NCBI GenBank assembly: GCA_964059195.1
Contig: CAXKWD010000007.1
Location: 154,117,269-154,181,268, forward strand
DNA: 64,000 bases
Reading direction: 5' to 3'
Origin: Ectobius pallidus
Taxonomy: Eukaryota > Arthropoda > Insecta > Blattodea > Ectobiidae
The position numbers and the translations under genes were made by a program. The notes under the pieces are model-generated. The model was given only the letters and a program-made list of their open reading frames with translations. It did no database searches and was not told the DNA's origin. This document shows, one piece after another, positions 1 to 11,204 of the stretch; the stretch's first letter is position 1; each line of letters opens with the position of its first letter.

Positions 1-224
1 ATATTTAAAACTTTTCATTTTATTTCATAAGGAACAAAACAGGCATTTGGCTTAAAATCCCAGGTCTAGTAATAATTGAACCATTATTCCATCTAGCGGG
101 AATCCGTGTAACGATTCTGGACAGAAAATTCATGTTTTGACATTTCATCCTAAAAGGGCAGAATATGAAAAAAAAAAAAAAAAAAACCGCATATTAGGCT
201 AACACTATAGGTCAGTGTACTCAC
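1..224. other. AT-rich, no gene seen
   Basis: No coding signal. A 19-base A-run lies at 168-186. Minus-strand reading crosses into the splice donor of the exon candidate at 225-274. Confidence 0.6.
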
Positions 225-274
225 ATATGAATGGAGAAGATGATTTCTTCACATGATGATTCTTCCCATGGATC
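225..274 (-). CDS. Putative 50-bp internal micro-exon of an unidentified host gene
   Basis: On the minus strand a pyrimidine-rich acceptor ending TTTGTTTCAG (plus-strand 275 upward) precedes 50 bp, followed at once by a strong donor GTGAGTAC (217-224). Two of three frames are open. One reads DPWEESSCEEIIFSIH (acidic), the other IHGKNHHVKKSSSPFI; the third stops. I recognise neither peptide. It could belong to the same minus-strand transcription unit as the micro-exon at 22008-22055, but spliced directly to that exon the frame stops after eight codons, so either another exon lies between them or the two are unrelated. The splice signals are what support it; the coding evidence is weak because 50 bp is short. 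Confidence 0.3.
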
Positions 275-295
275 CTGAAACAAAAGAAATAGTAT

Positions 296-520
296 ATTTT
301 TATTTATTTATTTAAACAAATACAGATACATATTTATACGAGTAAAGTAAAGCAGAACAAATACAAATTTCAAAATAACTGCTATTTAAACAAAAATGAA
401 AATAGATAGGTTAAAGTTACATAATTAATCATTATTCTAGCACAAGAAATATTAACATTTAGTAATACACCCGAATGAGCAAGACTGCTCGTGCTCGGGT
501 GCAGTTTCAAAAATATCAAA
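296..520 (+). repeat. RepA dispersed repeat with terminal hairpin
   Basis: Begins with an ATTTATTTATTT stretch and ACAAATACA-type words, and ends with a two-part hairpin (469-505, CACCCGA...TCGGGTG outside GAGCA...TGCTC). The same sequence recurs at 42940-42991 plus 43855-43985, and a partial copy lies at 44508-44632. No ORF. Class unknown. Confidence 0.7.
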
Positions 521-793
521 GTGAAGAAAGAGGAGAGACAAAGAAATAGAGTGTATAATGTGATTAACTAAAAAAGAAAGTAAAAAATATTAAACATAAA
601 TACATAAAAGGAATGAAATGAAAATTCCTTAAACAGCTAAAGAATTACAAAAAATTCTTTACATATCTATTAAATTTAACAGTGGAGTATACTGAGAGAT
701 CAGGATATTTTTTGATAATTGAGTTATAGAAGCGGGGACCAAAATATATAGTATATAGATATATTATATAGATATACTATAGTATAAACTATA
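521..793. other. AT-rich spacer with TATA-type simple repeat
   Basis: No gene seen. Positions 741-793 are a degenerate ATATAG repeat that borders the following hAT-like element and may hide its target site duplication. Confidence 0.5.
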
Positions 794-1026
794 CAGCGTT
801 TCTCAACCTTTTTGAACCCGAGGACCTCTAAAATGTCTAAAAAAAATTACGGACACCTAATTTTACATCCCATTTTTAAAAGAAGGTCTATATTCTTAAT
901 ATTATATGTCATTATAACGAAATATATGAAAAAATTTTACTTCTTTACTTTCCACTTGCTTTATGATATTTTTTTAAGTATGTCTGCGGACCATCTGCAC
1001 CATCTTCCATAGGTTGAGAAACGCTG
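794..1026. mobile_element. hAT-like MITE, 233 bp
   Basis: Perfect 15-bp terminal inverted repeats: CAGCGTTTCTCAACC at 794-808 and its complement at 1012-1026. The CAG...CTG ends fit hAT elements. No clear 8-bp TSD can be read because the flanks are low-complexity TATA. The 66-residue open frame inside is incidental. Confidence 0.75.
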
Positions 1027-1467
1027 GTATATAGTACATACATATAAGTTAGTAGTTTACATGCAAGATTCGCATCGGTATGAATCCGTTCCCTGAATAG
1101 AGATTGCCATTTAAGGTGGACCACGGTTTGGGTCCGTTTTTAAAGTCATCAATTGATTCCATCAATGCCATCGGACTTTCATCAGGGTGTTTGTAAAGTC
1201 AGCGGACAATCTACCGGGAAAACATCAGGCTGTTCGTAAAGTCGCTAAAAGCGATCGATTGCAATCAGACTCGTCGAATTTTGTGTACGATGCTTCTTAG
1301 ATGATAAACATGGCGGAGCAGAGAAGCAGACGACAATTGCTACTAGCATAAATAAATTGAGTTTATTTTCGTGCGAAAGTAACGAACTGCTCTTCATCAG
1401 AGTGTGAGCCCTCCAAAAATACAGTTGAAATTTGTTTCATGACGAGAAAAGAAACAAAAATCGGGTT
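1027..1467. other. No gene seen
   Basis: Contains words such as CATCAGG and GTTCGTAAA that recur around 2880-2960, suggesting an old undetermined repeat. Nothing else recognised. Confidence 0.4.
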
Positions 1468-2104
1468 CGTGGAACGCCACGGGACAGAAGTGAAACTTGT
1501 TTTAATTTTTTTATTTATTTCAATTTTGGATTATTGGATTTTTTCAATTTTGGACTGTTGGACTTTTCAATATTGTGTTTTTGAACTGTTTTAAATCGGG
1601 ATTTTTTAATTTTAGATCTTTGAACTTTTTATTTTTTGGATTTTTAAATTTTGGATTTTGGATTTTTTAATTTTTGAGTTTTAGATTTTTTAAATTTGGA
1701 ATTTGAATTTTATAAATTTGTAATTTTTTAATTTTTAAATTTTGGATTTTTTTTATAATGGTGAAGGGCTCACCATGCCACTAGATCGAAGCAGTAATAA
1801 CCCCCACTCAATGCCTGATACCTTTCTCCCGCGCGCTCCCGTAAATTTTTGTTTTAATTTTTGGATTTTTTAATTTTTTAATTTTGGATTTTTGGATTTT
1901 TTAATTTTGGATTTTTTAATTTTGGATTTTTAGATTTTTTAATTTTGGATTTTTTAAATTTTGGATAAGCGTAATCATTGAGTTCATTGTTTTCTGTGCA
2001 GTCCGTTCCGTCACAGCCCCACTAATTTCGTGACGATTTTGTTCGTAATGCAAATTTAGGTTAGCTCTCGATTTAAACCTAGCGCGGCTAAAGAAGTTTC
2101 ACTT
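1468..2104 (+). mobile_element. Minisatellite-cored element (CoreB), copy 1
   Basis: Starts with a small hairpin, CGTGG-AACG-CCACG (1468-1481), then one arm of a terminal inverted repeat AAGTGAAACTTG (1488-1499). Its partner AAGTTTCACTT is at 2094-2104. The interior 1500-1965 is a degenerate minisatellite of GGATTTTTTAATTTT-like units, interrupted near 1760-1840 by a unique GC-richer piece. The right shoulder (about 1970-2100) is non-repetitive. An inverted copy with the same hairpin, arms, core and shoulder is at 26746-27231. Confidence 0.7.
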
Positions 2105-2190
2105 AAAAAAAATACTCTACATAAAAATTTATTAATCAATGTCGTTTTCCTAATATCTCGAAATTGACAGCACAGGTTATCCATAATTAC

Positions 2191-2673
2191 CAGGCTTTAA
2201 AACTTAGTGCCCGATCGAATATGTTAACAGCAACCGTACTGTATAGACTTTGCTCGGCGTATGCCCTAGCTACCATATGCTAGTTCACGTGATAGTAAAC
2301 AAACCGAAATACAGATATAGGAAGACCACAAAATAACTTCTCATCATCTAAACTCACATTACAAGCATGCAAAACGATACTTTCTCCTGTTTGTGTATAA
2401 TAGTCCCTCCCAAATGTTTCAATATATGTTTGCGTTTTAGAACACTTTACTTTCGGCATGCCGAACACGTATTATAAATTTAAACACGCACAATGACAAG
2501 GTACACTGTTGACCAATTTGAGAGGCACCGTACCACAAGCGCATTCACTTCTCAGTACTACTATCAATGGCTGTCTTATCAGCATACGCAATCAACCCCA
2601 CCCCCTATACTCAGGTTGTTGGTAACCGGAATCAACTCCCTCTGTGTGTTCGGGCACTAAGTTTTAAAGCCTG
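2191..2673. mobile_element. hAT MITE, 483 bp, TSD ATAATTAC
   Basis: TIRs of about 24 bp starting CAGGCTTTAAAACTTAGTG, right complement ending 2673. Flanked by a perfect 8-bp duplication ATAATTAC at 2183-2190 and 2674-2681, diagnostic of hAT transposition. No transposase; open frames inside are incidental. Confidence 0.93.
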
Positions 2674-2681
2674 ATAATTAC

Positions 2682-3059
2682 CCGTTAAGATTAGGTGCCC
2701 TATTTAAATACGCAAAATGTGTTATGGATTTTAATGTGCTCAAAGCATGATTTATGGGAATGGTAGCACTTAATTATTAGCTCCCTGCCCATCATATATT
2801 ATAATTTCCACTTCTTGCAAATCCATGATGCAATAATTATGATAAGTCACCACTCGAATAATCCCGCTGAAATCCATCAACCTGTTCGTAAAAATACAGG
2901 GCCTCATCAGGTTCAGCGGGGGGGGGGGGGGCGGACGGCGTTCATCGTACATTCATCAGACTTTCATCGCACTTTTCCACTGGTGAATTTACTGATGACT
3001 TGTGCCCTTCTTGCAAATTCGCTGTTCATAAAACATGTGATCGTTAATTGCTTGTTACT
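2682..3059. other. No gene seen; contains a G-run
   Basis: A homopolymer G tract (about 12 G) lies near 2919-2930. Overlapping open frames on both strands are not convincing. Confidence 0.4.
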
Positions 3060-3232
3060 CTGGCAACCGATTTGATCCAAAATTAACATGGTTCTTTCTA
3101 TGGACTTCATAAGTGCGTATACTAAATTTCATGAAAATCGAATACAGTGTATTTGAAAATTATCGCACGGACGGACGGACGGACAGACAAACATACTAAG
3201 TAATCTTAGAAAGTACCATTCTGGCGTTTAAT
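3060..3232 (+). repeat. TIR159 element, 3' monomer only
   Basis: Carries the conserved ACCGATTTG, TTTCATGAAAATC and GACGGACGGACGG words and the end ACCATTCTGGC of the TIR159 family, 5'-truncated. A second, fuller copy begins only 27 bp downstream. Confidence 0.75.
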
Positions 3233-3258
3233 AAGAAAGCAGGTAAAATGATGTAACA

Positions 3259-3684
3259 AAGTGCCAGAATGCTTTTGTTAAATCAGTGATAATTGCAATT
3301 GTGATATGCAGAAAATAAGTTACGGAAGAACAAACTTCTAAAGTATGATAAGGATATGTGGGTAGTGTTATTTGTCATAGATAACTGTATTTCAACCTTC
3401 AGAACCGTATATGAACACGGTAAAACAATATGTTGTCATGAGAACTGATTTGCATTTGATAAATTCTTCCTAATATATTACCACAAAATAGGCACTAAAT
3501 TAGGCATTACTCCGGTACAAGTCAACCGATTTGGTCCAAAATCAATAGACTTCGTCCCATGGACGATATAAGGACGTATACAAAGTTTCATGAAAATACG
3601 GAAGAAAGAAAAAAAAAGCGTATTCGAGTTATCGCGCGAACAGATAGACAGACAATCTCATAAAGTACCATTATGGACTTAATA
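3259..3684 (+). mobile_element. TIR159 element, internally shortened copy
   Basis: Starts AAGTGCCAGAATGC and ends with a degenerate ACCATTATGG...CTTAAT, the inverted complement. Contains one ~159-bp monomer (about 3510-3684). No ORF. Confidence 0.75.
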
Positions 3685-4239
3685 AGCAAATGTGTAAGCA
3701 AAACAAATATTTGATGGCTGTAAATACTGTAGGTCTACTAAGATATTAATGATATTGTTGTCATGGATACAGGTGACGTAGGAATAATGATTAATATTCA
3801 GGAATCCCCAGCTAGCGTATTGTAGCGAACACTTAAAATTTTAATTTATAGATCATACAGAGTTTACGAGGCCTTTTAAGAGCTCCTTCGCAAAGCGATA
3901 AGAATTTATGTCATCATAAATAGTTTTCTGCCAGTGTTTATAGGAAATGGTCGCAAGTTCACATTTTTCTCAAGGTCTAAAGCATTCTGTGAATTTATTA
4001 CAATGGTTTACGTTATCATATATATACGGCTTCTACTATGATATCGGATATATGTTACAGGTTCTTTGTAAATATTTGCGTTGACCTATCTTTCTCTCAA
4101 GAAGTTTGTTAAAAGAACGCAGATGCGTTGGAAGGAATCGCTATCGATATACTGCATCCACACTGCACAAACATTTTCTGAATAGTGATAAAAGAGCTAT
4201 TCTTGTATGCCTATTTGGACTAGCAGGCCTATATATATA
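3685..4239. other. No gene seen
   Basis: AT-rich, no recognised repeat or coding region. Confidence 0.5.
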
Positions 4240-4395
4240 TTAGGTAGATTTCGAAGAAAAATCTACCTATTGCAATGGATACCACTTCATGATTTTCGAA
4301 AAATTCTTTCATATCTTTACGTTTCATGCTCCCCTAAGTACGAAACCACCGCCCGTTCAAAAAAATTTTTTGTGATATTTATATATATATATATT

Positions 4396-4426
<31 letters not shown>

Positions 4427-5096
4427 ATATTTATATCTTTACACGATAGCGGCCGTAATTTTGAAGATATTTGAACCAAATTTTAATATGTTATTTCTAG
4501 GCCCAATAGTTCGGACAAGTTCGTTAATGAGCAAAATTGGCCCAAGGGGGTGGTCGGGGGAGGGGGTTGAAATTGTTAAAAATGTATATCTCGGCCCCTA
4601 TGAAGTATAGAGGGAAACTTTGTTTGAATAAATTAGAGTACTCGCTACGGAGTTCACAGTGACAGCAACGATTCGGGGGTTCGAGTGAGGGTGGGGTGGG
4701 GGATGAAAATTCGAAACTTTTGAAACCACGTCTTGTGGGGTATCGTTGAAAAGCTCTTGATGAGTACTCTACAAATCAATAAATAGTTTCTTTATAGCTC
4801 TCATATGACGCGAGATTTTAATGTTTGAAAATAATAACACTTAAAAGAATTATTAAAATATCATAATTTTGTCTTGTTTAGCGGCTTTGCTAATTTTATT
4901 CATTGTTGATCTTGCGCACGGCCTCCCAGAATATTATATCCTATTCTTGTTGTCAAAACAAATGATTGTAGGCTCTTCCTCTTTACTGCAGGTTTGCCAT
5001 GCCAAGGCTAAAAAAGAAGAGTGCTGCGCAGCGATAATAAATTAAACCAAAAGCACTTTGAAATCTACCTCAGCCTGTAGGCCTGCCTAAAGGGAT
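4240..5096 (+). repeat. RepE long interspersed repeat, copy 1
   Basis: Left end is a hairpin of GGTAGATTTCGAAG with AAATCTACC (about 4242-4268). The right end has TAGGC...GCCTA half-palindromes. An inverted copy with the same order of blocks is at 15583-16250. This copy has an expanded AT dinucleotide tract at about 4379-4437 where the other has only a short TATATATC. Hairpins at both ends make Helitron-like or foldback transposition possible, but no CTRR end or transposase is seen; class undetermined. Confidence 0.75.
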
Positions 5097-5109
5097 TTTT
5101 TTTTTTAAT

Positions 5110-5435
5110 TCAGCTGTGTTTACACACCTCCTTTTAGCTGCGAGGCCATATCAGGAGTTCAGGATGTGTGTCTATACAGTAGGGTAGGCCATGGAAGTAT
5201 TGATTGTCAGTTGTTTCTATTATTGGTGTATTTTTAAGGAGTAAATTTCAACTGATATTAATTTAAATGGATATGATACAAGATGAAATGGTGAGGACGA
5301 TTCATGGTATGTAAATATCCAATTCGGCATTTGTTTTTACGACTGAGGAAATCATGAAAAACCGAAGTCAAATTGGCCGGCCACGGGATTTGAACCTAGG
5401 ACCTCTCGAATCCGGCTAGTATCGTTGTCTTATTT
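5110..5435 (-). mobile_element. SINE-1 (tRNA-derived), minus-strand copy
   Basis: Minus-strand B-box GGTTCAAATCC lies near 5390, followed by the body word CAATTTGAC and the Zenon-like TTTCATG stretch. A closely similar minus copy is at 49535-49848 and a plus-strand head at 56606-56700. Confidence 0.75.
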
Positions 5436-5594
5436 ACCTTTTTTTCTAATATAGATTACGCAATTTTAAAGGAGAGCCAAAAATAAATTACTCTTAAACT
5501 ATGGAAGGTATTTAAAAATATAAAGTCATAAAACTGTATTACCAATTTGAATAGTATGTATATATTAATGTATGGTATTATTAGGTTATATTAT

Positions 5595-5974
5595 ATGTAC
5601 AAGAGGGAAGTATGAACATTATATTAAATATATTTTTAATTTCATCCTCGAAACGATTAATATGGTAGGCTAACATGAGAGTGAGAAATAAAATATTCCG
5701 CAAAGACAATACAATTTTATATTACCGGAATTTCTGTTTCTTCTTATTTGAACCCCTAGCAGGCTTGGTGTGTACAAGCGATGGGATGCAAAATTCTACA
5801 TCCTCTATGAGCCATAAAAAGCTATACCAAGCGTTTTCTGAGGGAATAGTTTGAGTGTGATAAGTCGTTCTTCCTATTTCAAATTCTAAATTCTAAATGA
5901 CCTATAATTTAAAAATCTAAAGTCCTTCATAAGATAATTTCCAATTAAAAAATAAAAAATAAATAAAAAACCGG
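5595..5974 (+). mobile_element. Hel-1 nonautonomous Helitron, 3' portion, truncated
   Basis: Matches the 3' half of the complete copy at 14309-15079 (GAGAGTGAGAAATAAAAT, GAGGGAATAGTTTGAGTG), but breaks off at the terminal GC hairpin (CCGGGCCAG) so the CTAG end is lost. Confidence 0.7.
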
Positions 5975-5995
5975 GCCAGTAACTATTATATACAA

Positions 5996-6165
5996 GAGAA
6001 TGTCATAGGAGAAAAATTCCTCCGACACTGGGACTTGAACCCAGGATCTTTGGCTATTCGCGCCAATGCTCTACCAACTGAGCTAAGCCATGACATTCTC
6101 ATGTAATGTCAAACAGAGACAATAATCTGTGGTTCATGAAAGCTTATATATCTATTATATACAAG
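5996..6165. mobile_element. SINE-2 with inverted tRNA-like head
   Basis: A well-preserved tRNA-like head reads on the minus strand (about 6095 to 6024): A-box TAGCTCAGTTGGTAGAGC, 5-bp anticodon stem TTGGC/GCCAA with loop GCGAATA (anticodon position GAA), and B-box GGTTCAAGTCC. The SINE body that follows (CATGTAATGTC...GAGACAATAAT) is on the plus strand. In the copy at 27632 head and body share one strand. The head is bracketed by inverted repeats GAGAATGTCAT (5996-6006) and ATGACATTCTC (6090-6100). C instead of U before the anticodon and a poor acceptor stem argue against a working tRNA gene. Confidence 0.7.
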
Positions 6166-6629
6166 TTAAAATCCCTATTTACATCCTGTGAACTTTAGAA
6201 GGCCACTTCTCCGACACATGAGTACTGCGGGTAGTCTAGACAATGCTTGCAGGCGCTGCTTGTCTTGAAGACATAGGAGGGGCATAAAGACTTTGCACGC
6301 TACGTTAACTAACACTGCCAATAGCAATTACGAGAGAAAAGTGAAGATTAGATTGCGTCGTTGTGTTCTATATGGTCCTTGAGTCTGTTATAATAATAAA
6401 TAACAATATTTTCTTTTTTTAAGATATCGAAAGGAACTCTTCCTACTTTCATCCCTTGAACAGATACGCTGTCACATTCATAAATGTATTGATATTATAA
6501 ACGTTTTTTCAAAGTAGTAATAAGTTATTCTTGAAAGATAATACAACACATTACAGCATTACATTTAGTGCTCAAAGTGCCCTTATTCCAAAGAACACAA
6601 ATTAACCTGAATAGTATATTGCGATACAA
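6166..6629. other. No gene seen
   Basis: AT-rich sequence without recognised repeats or coding potential. Confidence 0.45.
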
Positions 6630-6731
6630 GTGCCGTAAGCGGTGCATACGGATCGAGGAAAGAGTTTGAAAAAACGAGGCGCTTGCGCCGGGCTTTTTCA
6701 ATTTCCGAGATCCGTTATGCGCTTACGGCAC
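6630..6731. repeat. ~100-bp imperfect palindrome
   Basis: GTGCCGTAAGC at 6630 pairs with GCTTACGGCAC ending 6731. Pairing continues inward through ACGGATC/GATCCGT and the purine/pyrimidine segments to a GGCGC/GCGCC centre near 6692. GC-rich inside AT-rich surroundings. Could be a foldback MITE or cruciform former; no TSD found. Confidence 0.7.
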
Positions 6732-8284
6732 GAGTATTGCATACTATTTTTTGCGAGATGATTATTTATATCAAATTATTTATATTAATATTGAGATATT
6801 AGCTGAAAATATTATGTATATACACTATTGAAGATGGATGTTATATTTCAGAAAGTTATTCGCATGTGTTTGTTGTTATGGGGACTGAATATTTGTCCTG
6901 TTAAAGTCGCCACAAACTGGGGGGGGCCTTGGTTCCGGTTTTCCATAAAGGCTTGTATTATGATGATTTTACTTACGGCACTTGTGCTTTTTGTAATTTT
7001 TACCGCACGGAGATTTCTTTTGTTTTCATAGCAACCACATTGCGTGCGGGAATGTCAAGTTACGATCCACGGCAACAATATTCGTAAGTACCACTAATTA
7101 GTTACGTCGTGCAAAAAAATAATAGTGTAATTTAATATACGACGTTTAAAAATAGTACATTATGCAAAGAGCCTATAATGGCAGTCATTAACACACAAAT
7201 GCTTTTATGAAACGAGCAAAGCTAGTTTAATAATTTTCACACGAAAGTTTATTGTTCCCAGGCAAGACTGAGTTTCTATAAACAGCGGGTGGCTTATAGG
7301 CCCTAATTACCCTTCAGATAATTTTTATGAAAAAATGTTTCAAATAAACGTTTTTGCTCTTAGTATAAGCACCCCATATACAAAATTTAAACAAAATCGT
7401 TAGAGCCGTTTTCATGAAAATCGCGAAAAATGAAATTTTCTTTATGTCAAGTCCGCTTAAATATAAGAGAAAGTTGTCGTCAATCTTTATGTCACATTCT
7501 CAGAAAGTACCTACCTAACCCTAATACAAAATTTTAATTTCATACGATTTTCCGTTTTGGAGCTAGCCTGTTTACAGACATCCACACAGACATACACAGA
7601 CACACACATATATGTTTCCAAAAATAGGACCCTCAAAAAATATATTTATATTAAAAATTCAACTTCGAATTTGGGGATCGAAACAATACTTCCTCTACTT
7701 ATAGTACTTATGGTACAGGCAGGGGAAGTAAAAATGTTTAATCATAGTAGTTATATGTAAGATGGATTAAATGGATATACAAAGGCCGAATTCCAGAGAA
7801 TTATTCGCAGCGGTAGTGCTGGTATTTTCATGTTTATTTTTCAATGTAGATTCTTTTAAATCAGACATATATACCTCTTCAGTTTAATCCATACTGTTAA
7901 ACTAAATCTTATTAGAATTAGAAAGATTTCACCATATATTTTACCCCTAGTTTTAAAATCATTATACCTCTCATCACAATTTTCGTTGAAGGAACTTTTT
8001 AAACTCTATCTCCTTTCAAATTCATTCGTTCTACTTGCATTTAAATCTCTGCACAGTGAATGTTCTAAGCTGCTTACAGAACAAGTGATTCAGTTTGAAC
8101 CTCAAACTCAGCGTATTTCTGTGCTCTGTCATAGTCTTTATTTTATGGCAATATTCCACAGCGCAATAAGCTATATTGGCTTATCTCCTAATTTATGTTC
8201 AATGTCTACGAATAAAGATATCATAATATAACACTACCAAACATACTGTATGCTGTTTAAGTTTCCGCTTGTACCTAAATACAA
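6732..8284. other. No gene identified; old repeats likely
   Basis: TTACGGCACTTGTG at about 6971 echoes the palindrome end. Positions 7540-7740 contain ACAGACA-rich sequence and TATAGTACTTATGGTAC, partly shared with 35700-35810, suggesting one ancient repeat. The open frame at 7986-8231 (81 codons) has a hydrophobic start but no recognisable domain or conservation signal. Confidence 0.35.
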
Positions 8285-8520
8285 TTTCTTAATATTAATT
8301 TTTTAATCCATGGCGCTATATCCCTGAAAGGACTAGGCCGACCACCCAACCGCTGCGTCATTGTACCATAGGCAGATGGCAGGATTGGGGGCATGTGGTC
8401 AGCATTCCGACACCCACGGCCGTTAATGGTGTTTTTCAATGCCGGAGCCGTTACTTCTTTATCAATTAGCTCAGCAATTTGAATCATGAGGCTGAGTGCA
8501 CCCCGTTCCAAACCTCTCTA
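8285..8520 (-). mobile_element. SINE-3 copy, head lost
   Basis: Body matches 40128-40436 and 49943-50235 (GGCAGATGGCAGGATTG, GCATGTGGTCAGCAT, ATTTGAATCATGAGGCTG). The tRNA-like head expected on the right is replaced by GC-rich unrelated sequence. Confidence 0.75.
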
Positions 8521-8799
8521 GGGGAACTCGGGGCGGAGCGGGGCACTTAATATTTAATCCTATCTAGGAACATTTACAAAAAAAAATCAGCATTGTATAG
8601 GCATAGATAATTTATTCATGGTCTACAGAACACAGCTGGCACTAAAAAATTTAAGAAATATTGTTTAATTGTGGATTAATTTGAAGTATTTAGGAAAATG
8701 TAAGCGGGGCAGAATGGGGTAAAATAAAAAACTTATTTTTTAGTGCGAGTTTTTCAATATATTGTATGGAATTATCGATCTCTTCGATTCTGCTGGTCT

Positions 8800-8875
8800 C
8801 CTTAGCTGCGGTATCTATGGATGCTGCTTTAGATCCGTGGTAAAGGAGGCTGTGAGTTCGCGTCCCGCCTCGAGC
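8800..8875 (+). repeat. Degenerate tRNA-like segment
   Basis: GTGAGTTCGCGTCCCGCC resembles a B-box region. No cloverleaf forms. Possibly a SINE head. Confidence 0.3.
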
Positions 8876-9129
8876 ATGAGTGTCTGTGTGTTATAAAGAA
8901 AAATGGAAAAATATAAAAACAAAACTGTAAAGGTGATAAATAACTCAGGAAAATTGGCCTATGGCCGGCTAAATGTTACTAAAAAACCTATGAGCTCACC
9001 CTGGTCCATTCATTTGTTTATAATGTCAAGGCACGCAGACATCTGACATTTTCAACATAGACGGAAGAGGGATAATGAATGTAGGCCTAAATCGGCAAAC
9101 ATTGATCCATTAGGAACTCACTATGCAGG

Positions 9130-9331
9130 TGTTTTCTGGACCAGGGAACTCGAATCTGAGGTCGCTTTTTCCAAGCGGGGCTTTCTAATCGTGGAATGCA
9201 TTCCAAAGCCGGATTTTTAGCTGTTTCGTTATAATTATTAATCTTTTTAAATACAATGTTTTAATTATTTTCCTCTTAATTTTTAATTTTTTTTATTAAT
9301 TATCGCGGGCGAAGCTGCAGGTACCTGCTAG
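9130..9331 (+). mobile_element. Hel-2 Helitron 3' end
   Basis: Terminal hairpin GCAGGTACCTGC is followed by CTAG at 9328-9331 and host T at 9332, the classic Helitron 3' terminus. The upstream CCAAAGCCGGATTTTTAGC is shared with 29580-29600 and, inverted, with 35820-36010. Confidence 0.8.
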
Positions 9332-9756
9332 TAATTGAATAACCTTTAAAAACAAACTAAATGACAGTGTAAACCATAGATTACTAAATACTCATGTCAG
9401 ACGGATTAAGAAACAGTGACCTACATTCTGTTTCTATCTCCCTGCCTTCTTATCTGAACCACGTCTCTTACCCATATCATGATCTTCTATAGAGACATCA
9501 AACAAATGAAATCGAACTCTACTGTGACCATGGTTACAAAACAATTTCAAATTGCATGAGTAAACTTCTCTGTATCCATCTTAGCATAAACACTCACCAT
9601 TATTAGTGGAGAGCGGTTACATGGAGAGAAAAAACCGAACAAGACGTCAAAGGACAACCGGAATAGAAATGGAGCTTAATTTTTATTAAATTCCATGAAA
9701 AAAATTGCCATAAATAAGTTACTACCCTAAATAAAATCAGGTAAACTGATGTAACA
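9332..9756. other. No gene seen
   Basis: No recognised feature. A strong-looking minus-strand donor at about 9590 has no matching acceptor or open frame. Confidence 0.4.
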
Positions 9757-10459
9757 AAGAGCCTGAATACTTTTGTTTAATCAGTGATAATTGCAATTAT
9801 GATATGCAGAAAATTAACTTTTAAAAAAAATCGATTTCCGAGTTAAAATCCAGATTGATTCATTAAGCATTACTTACGGAAGAACAAAGGTATAGTTTCT
9901 TTTAAAATCAGATTAACATCGTCCAGCATCAGCAGAACTATAAAGAGTTGTGACGTTTTGACAATCACACACTCCCATAAATAAAACACATGTCAAATTG
10001 TCCGGCTGCACGACTTGAACCAGTGACTTCCAGATTACAAGTCCAAGACTTTACCTTCTCGGCCACCTCGCTCAGTTTGACGGTCTAGTTTGATAAGCAT
10101 ATGTAAAGAACTAGTGTTATTTGTCATAGCTAACTTGATTGCAACTTCCAAAGCCGTATACGAACACTGTAAAACAATATGTTGTCATGAGAACTGATTT
10201 GCATTTGATAAATACTTTCTAATATACTACCTTAGAATAGGCACTAAATTGGGCTTTACTCCGGTACCAGTCAACCGATTTGGTCCGATATCAATAGGCG
10301 TCTTCCCATGGACGTCATAAATGCATATATCAAGTTTCATGAAAATCCGATAAAGTATATTTGAGTTATCGCGTGTACAGACACATGGACGGACAGACAG
10401 ACGGACTTACATTTTTTCGTCCCCACACAATCTCATAAAGTACCATTCTGGCACTTAAT
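9757..10459 (+). mobile_element. TIR159 element with one monomer and a nested SINE head
   Basis: Left end AAGAGCCTGAATAC is diverged; the right end is TACCATTCTGGCACTTAA. Internal order matches the 3.3-kb and 13.3-kb copies (TGTTGTCATGAGAACTG, GGCACTAAATTGGGC, ACCGATTTGGTCC). A minus-strand tRNA-Ser-like head at about 9990-10085 (A-box GAGGTGGCCGAG, B-box GGTTCAAGTC) interrupts it. Confidence 0.8.
9990..10085 (-). mobile_element. SINE with tRNA-Ser-like head
   Basis: Minus strand reads GAGCGAGGTGGCCGAG, CTTGGACTTGTAATC and GGTTCAAGTCG, then the body word CAATTTGACATG shared with SINE-1. The variable arm of a real tRNA-Ser is missing, so this is a retroposon head, not a tRNA gene. A shorter relative is at 61030-61085. 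Confidence 0.65.
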
Positions 10460-11204
10460 AAATCGAAATATACATTAAAAAAATTAACTACGATTTAAAG
10501 AGAATTCTGAAAAAATGTACACACTACCACTGCTTTAGTCTGCGTACGAATTCGTAGTATATACAGTAGTTATTTATAATAAGTTACATGGTAGAGCTCT
10601 ATATTCATTAGAAGTATTTTCAGCCCACTTTTCTAAAATAGGTTGAGAGTATACTTTAAGTTTAATCTTGTTAGGTATGAAAACGTTTTCGCTACATATT
10701 TCAGCCTTAAGCTATTATAGAAGATACTTATGTTAACACCTTTTTGCATTCGTTCTTTTTTTTTAAATAAATTCGTTCCATGGGCTTTTTAAACTAGCAG
10801 CCACTAATATGAGGACTTGGTAACAGGAAGGGGGACTTTAAGCTGCTTAGAGACCGAACAGTTGAAAGTTTGAATCTCGAGTTCTGCGAGTTTCTTTTTT
10901 TTCTTCTTCTTTTTTTCTTTCTTCTTTTTTTCTGTCTTTTTTTAACGGCACCATATCTTCCTTCTTATTTCAAGGTAATAGTATGGAAAACGCTACTCTG
11001 TTTACATTATGCGGTTTGAAGAGTAATTCAAATGAAGTTTCTTCATGAACTTGTTCAAATGTCTGGAAAAAACTATCTTAGCTTACATCTCTGTGGCAAA
11101 ACACAGAACTGTAAGAATAAAGCTCTTACACAATTTTATAATAATGTGAATAATTATTGTTTTATTTTTAACATAGTCGTCGGAATTTATTTATGTAAAT
11201 AGCA
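10460..11204. other. No gene seen; pyrimidine tract
   Basis: A TTTCTTCTT-type pyrimidine tract spans about 10885-10945. Nothing else recognised. Confidence 0.4.

Noticed and set aside
6024..6095. Functional tRNA-Phe (anticodon GAA)
   Set aside because: C at the position before the anticodon, mispaired acceptor, and SINE context.
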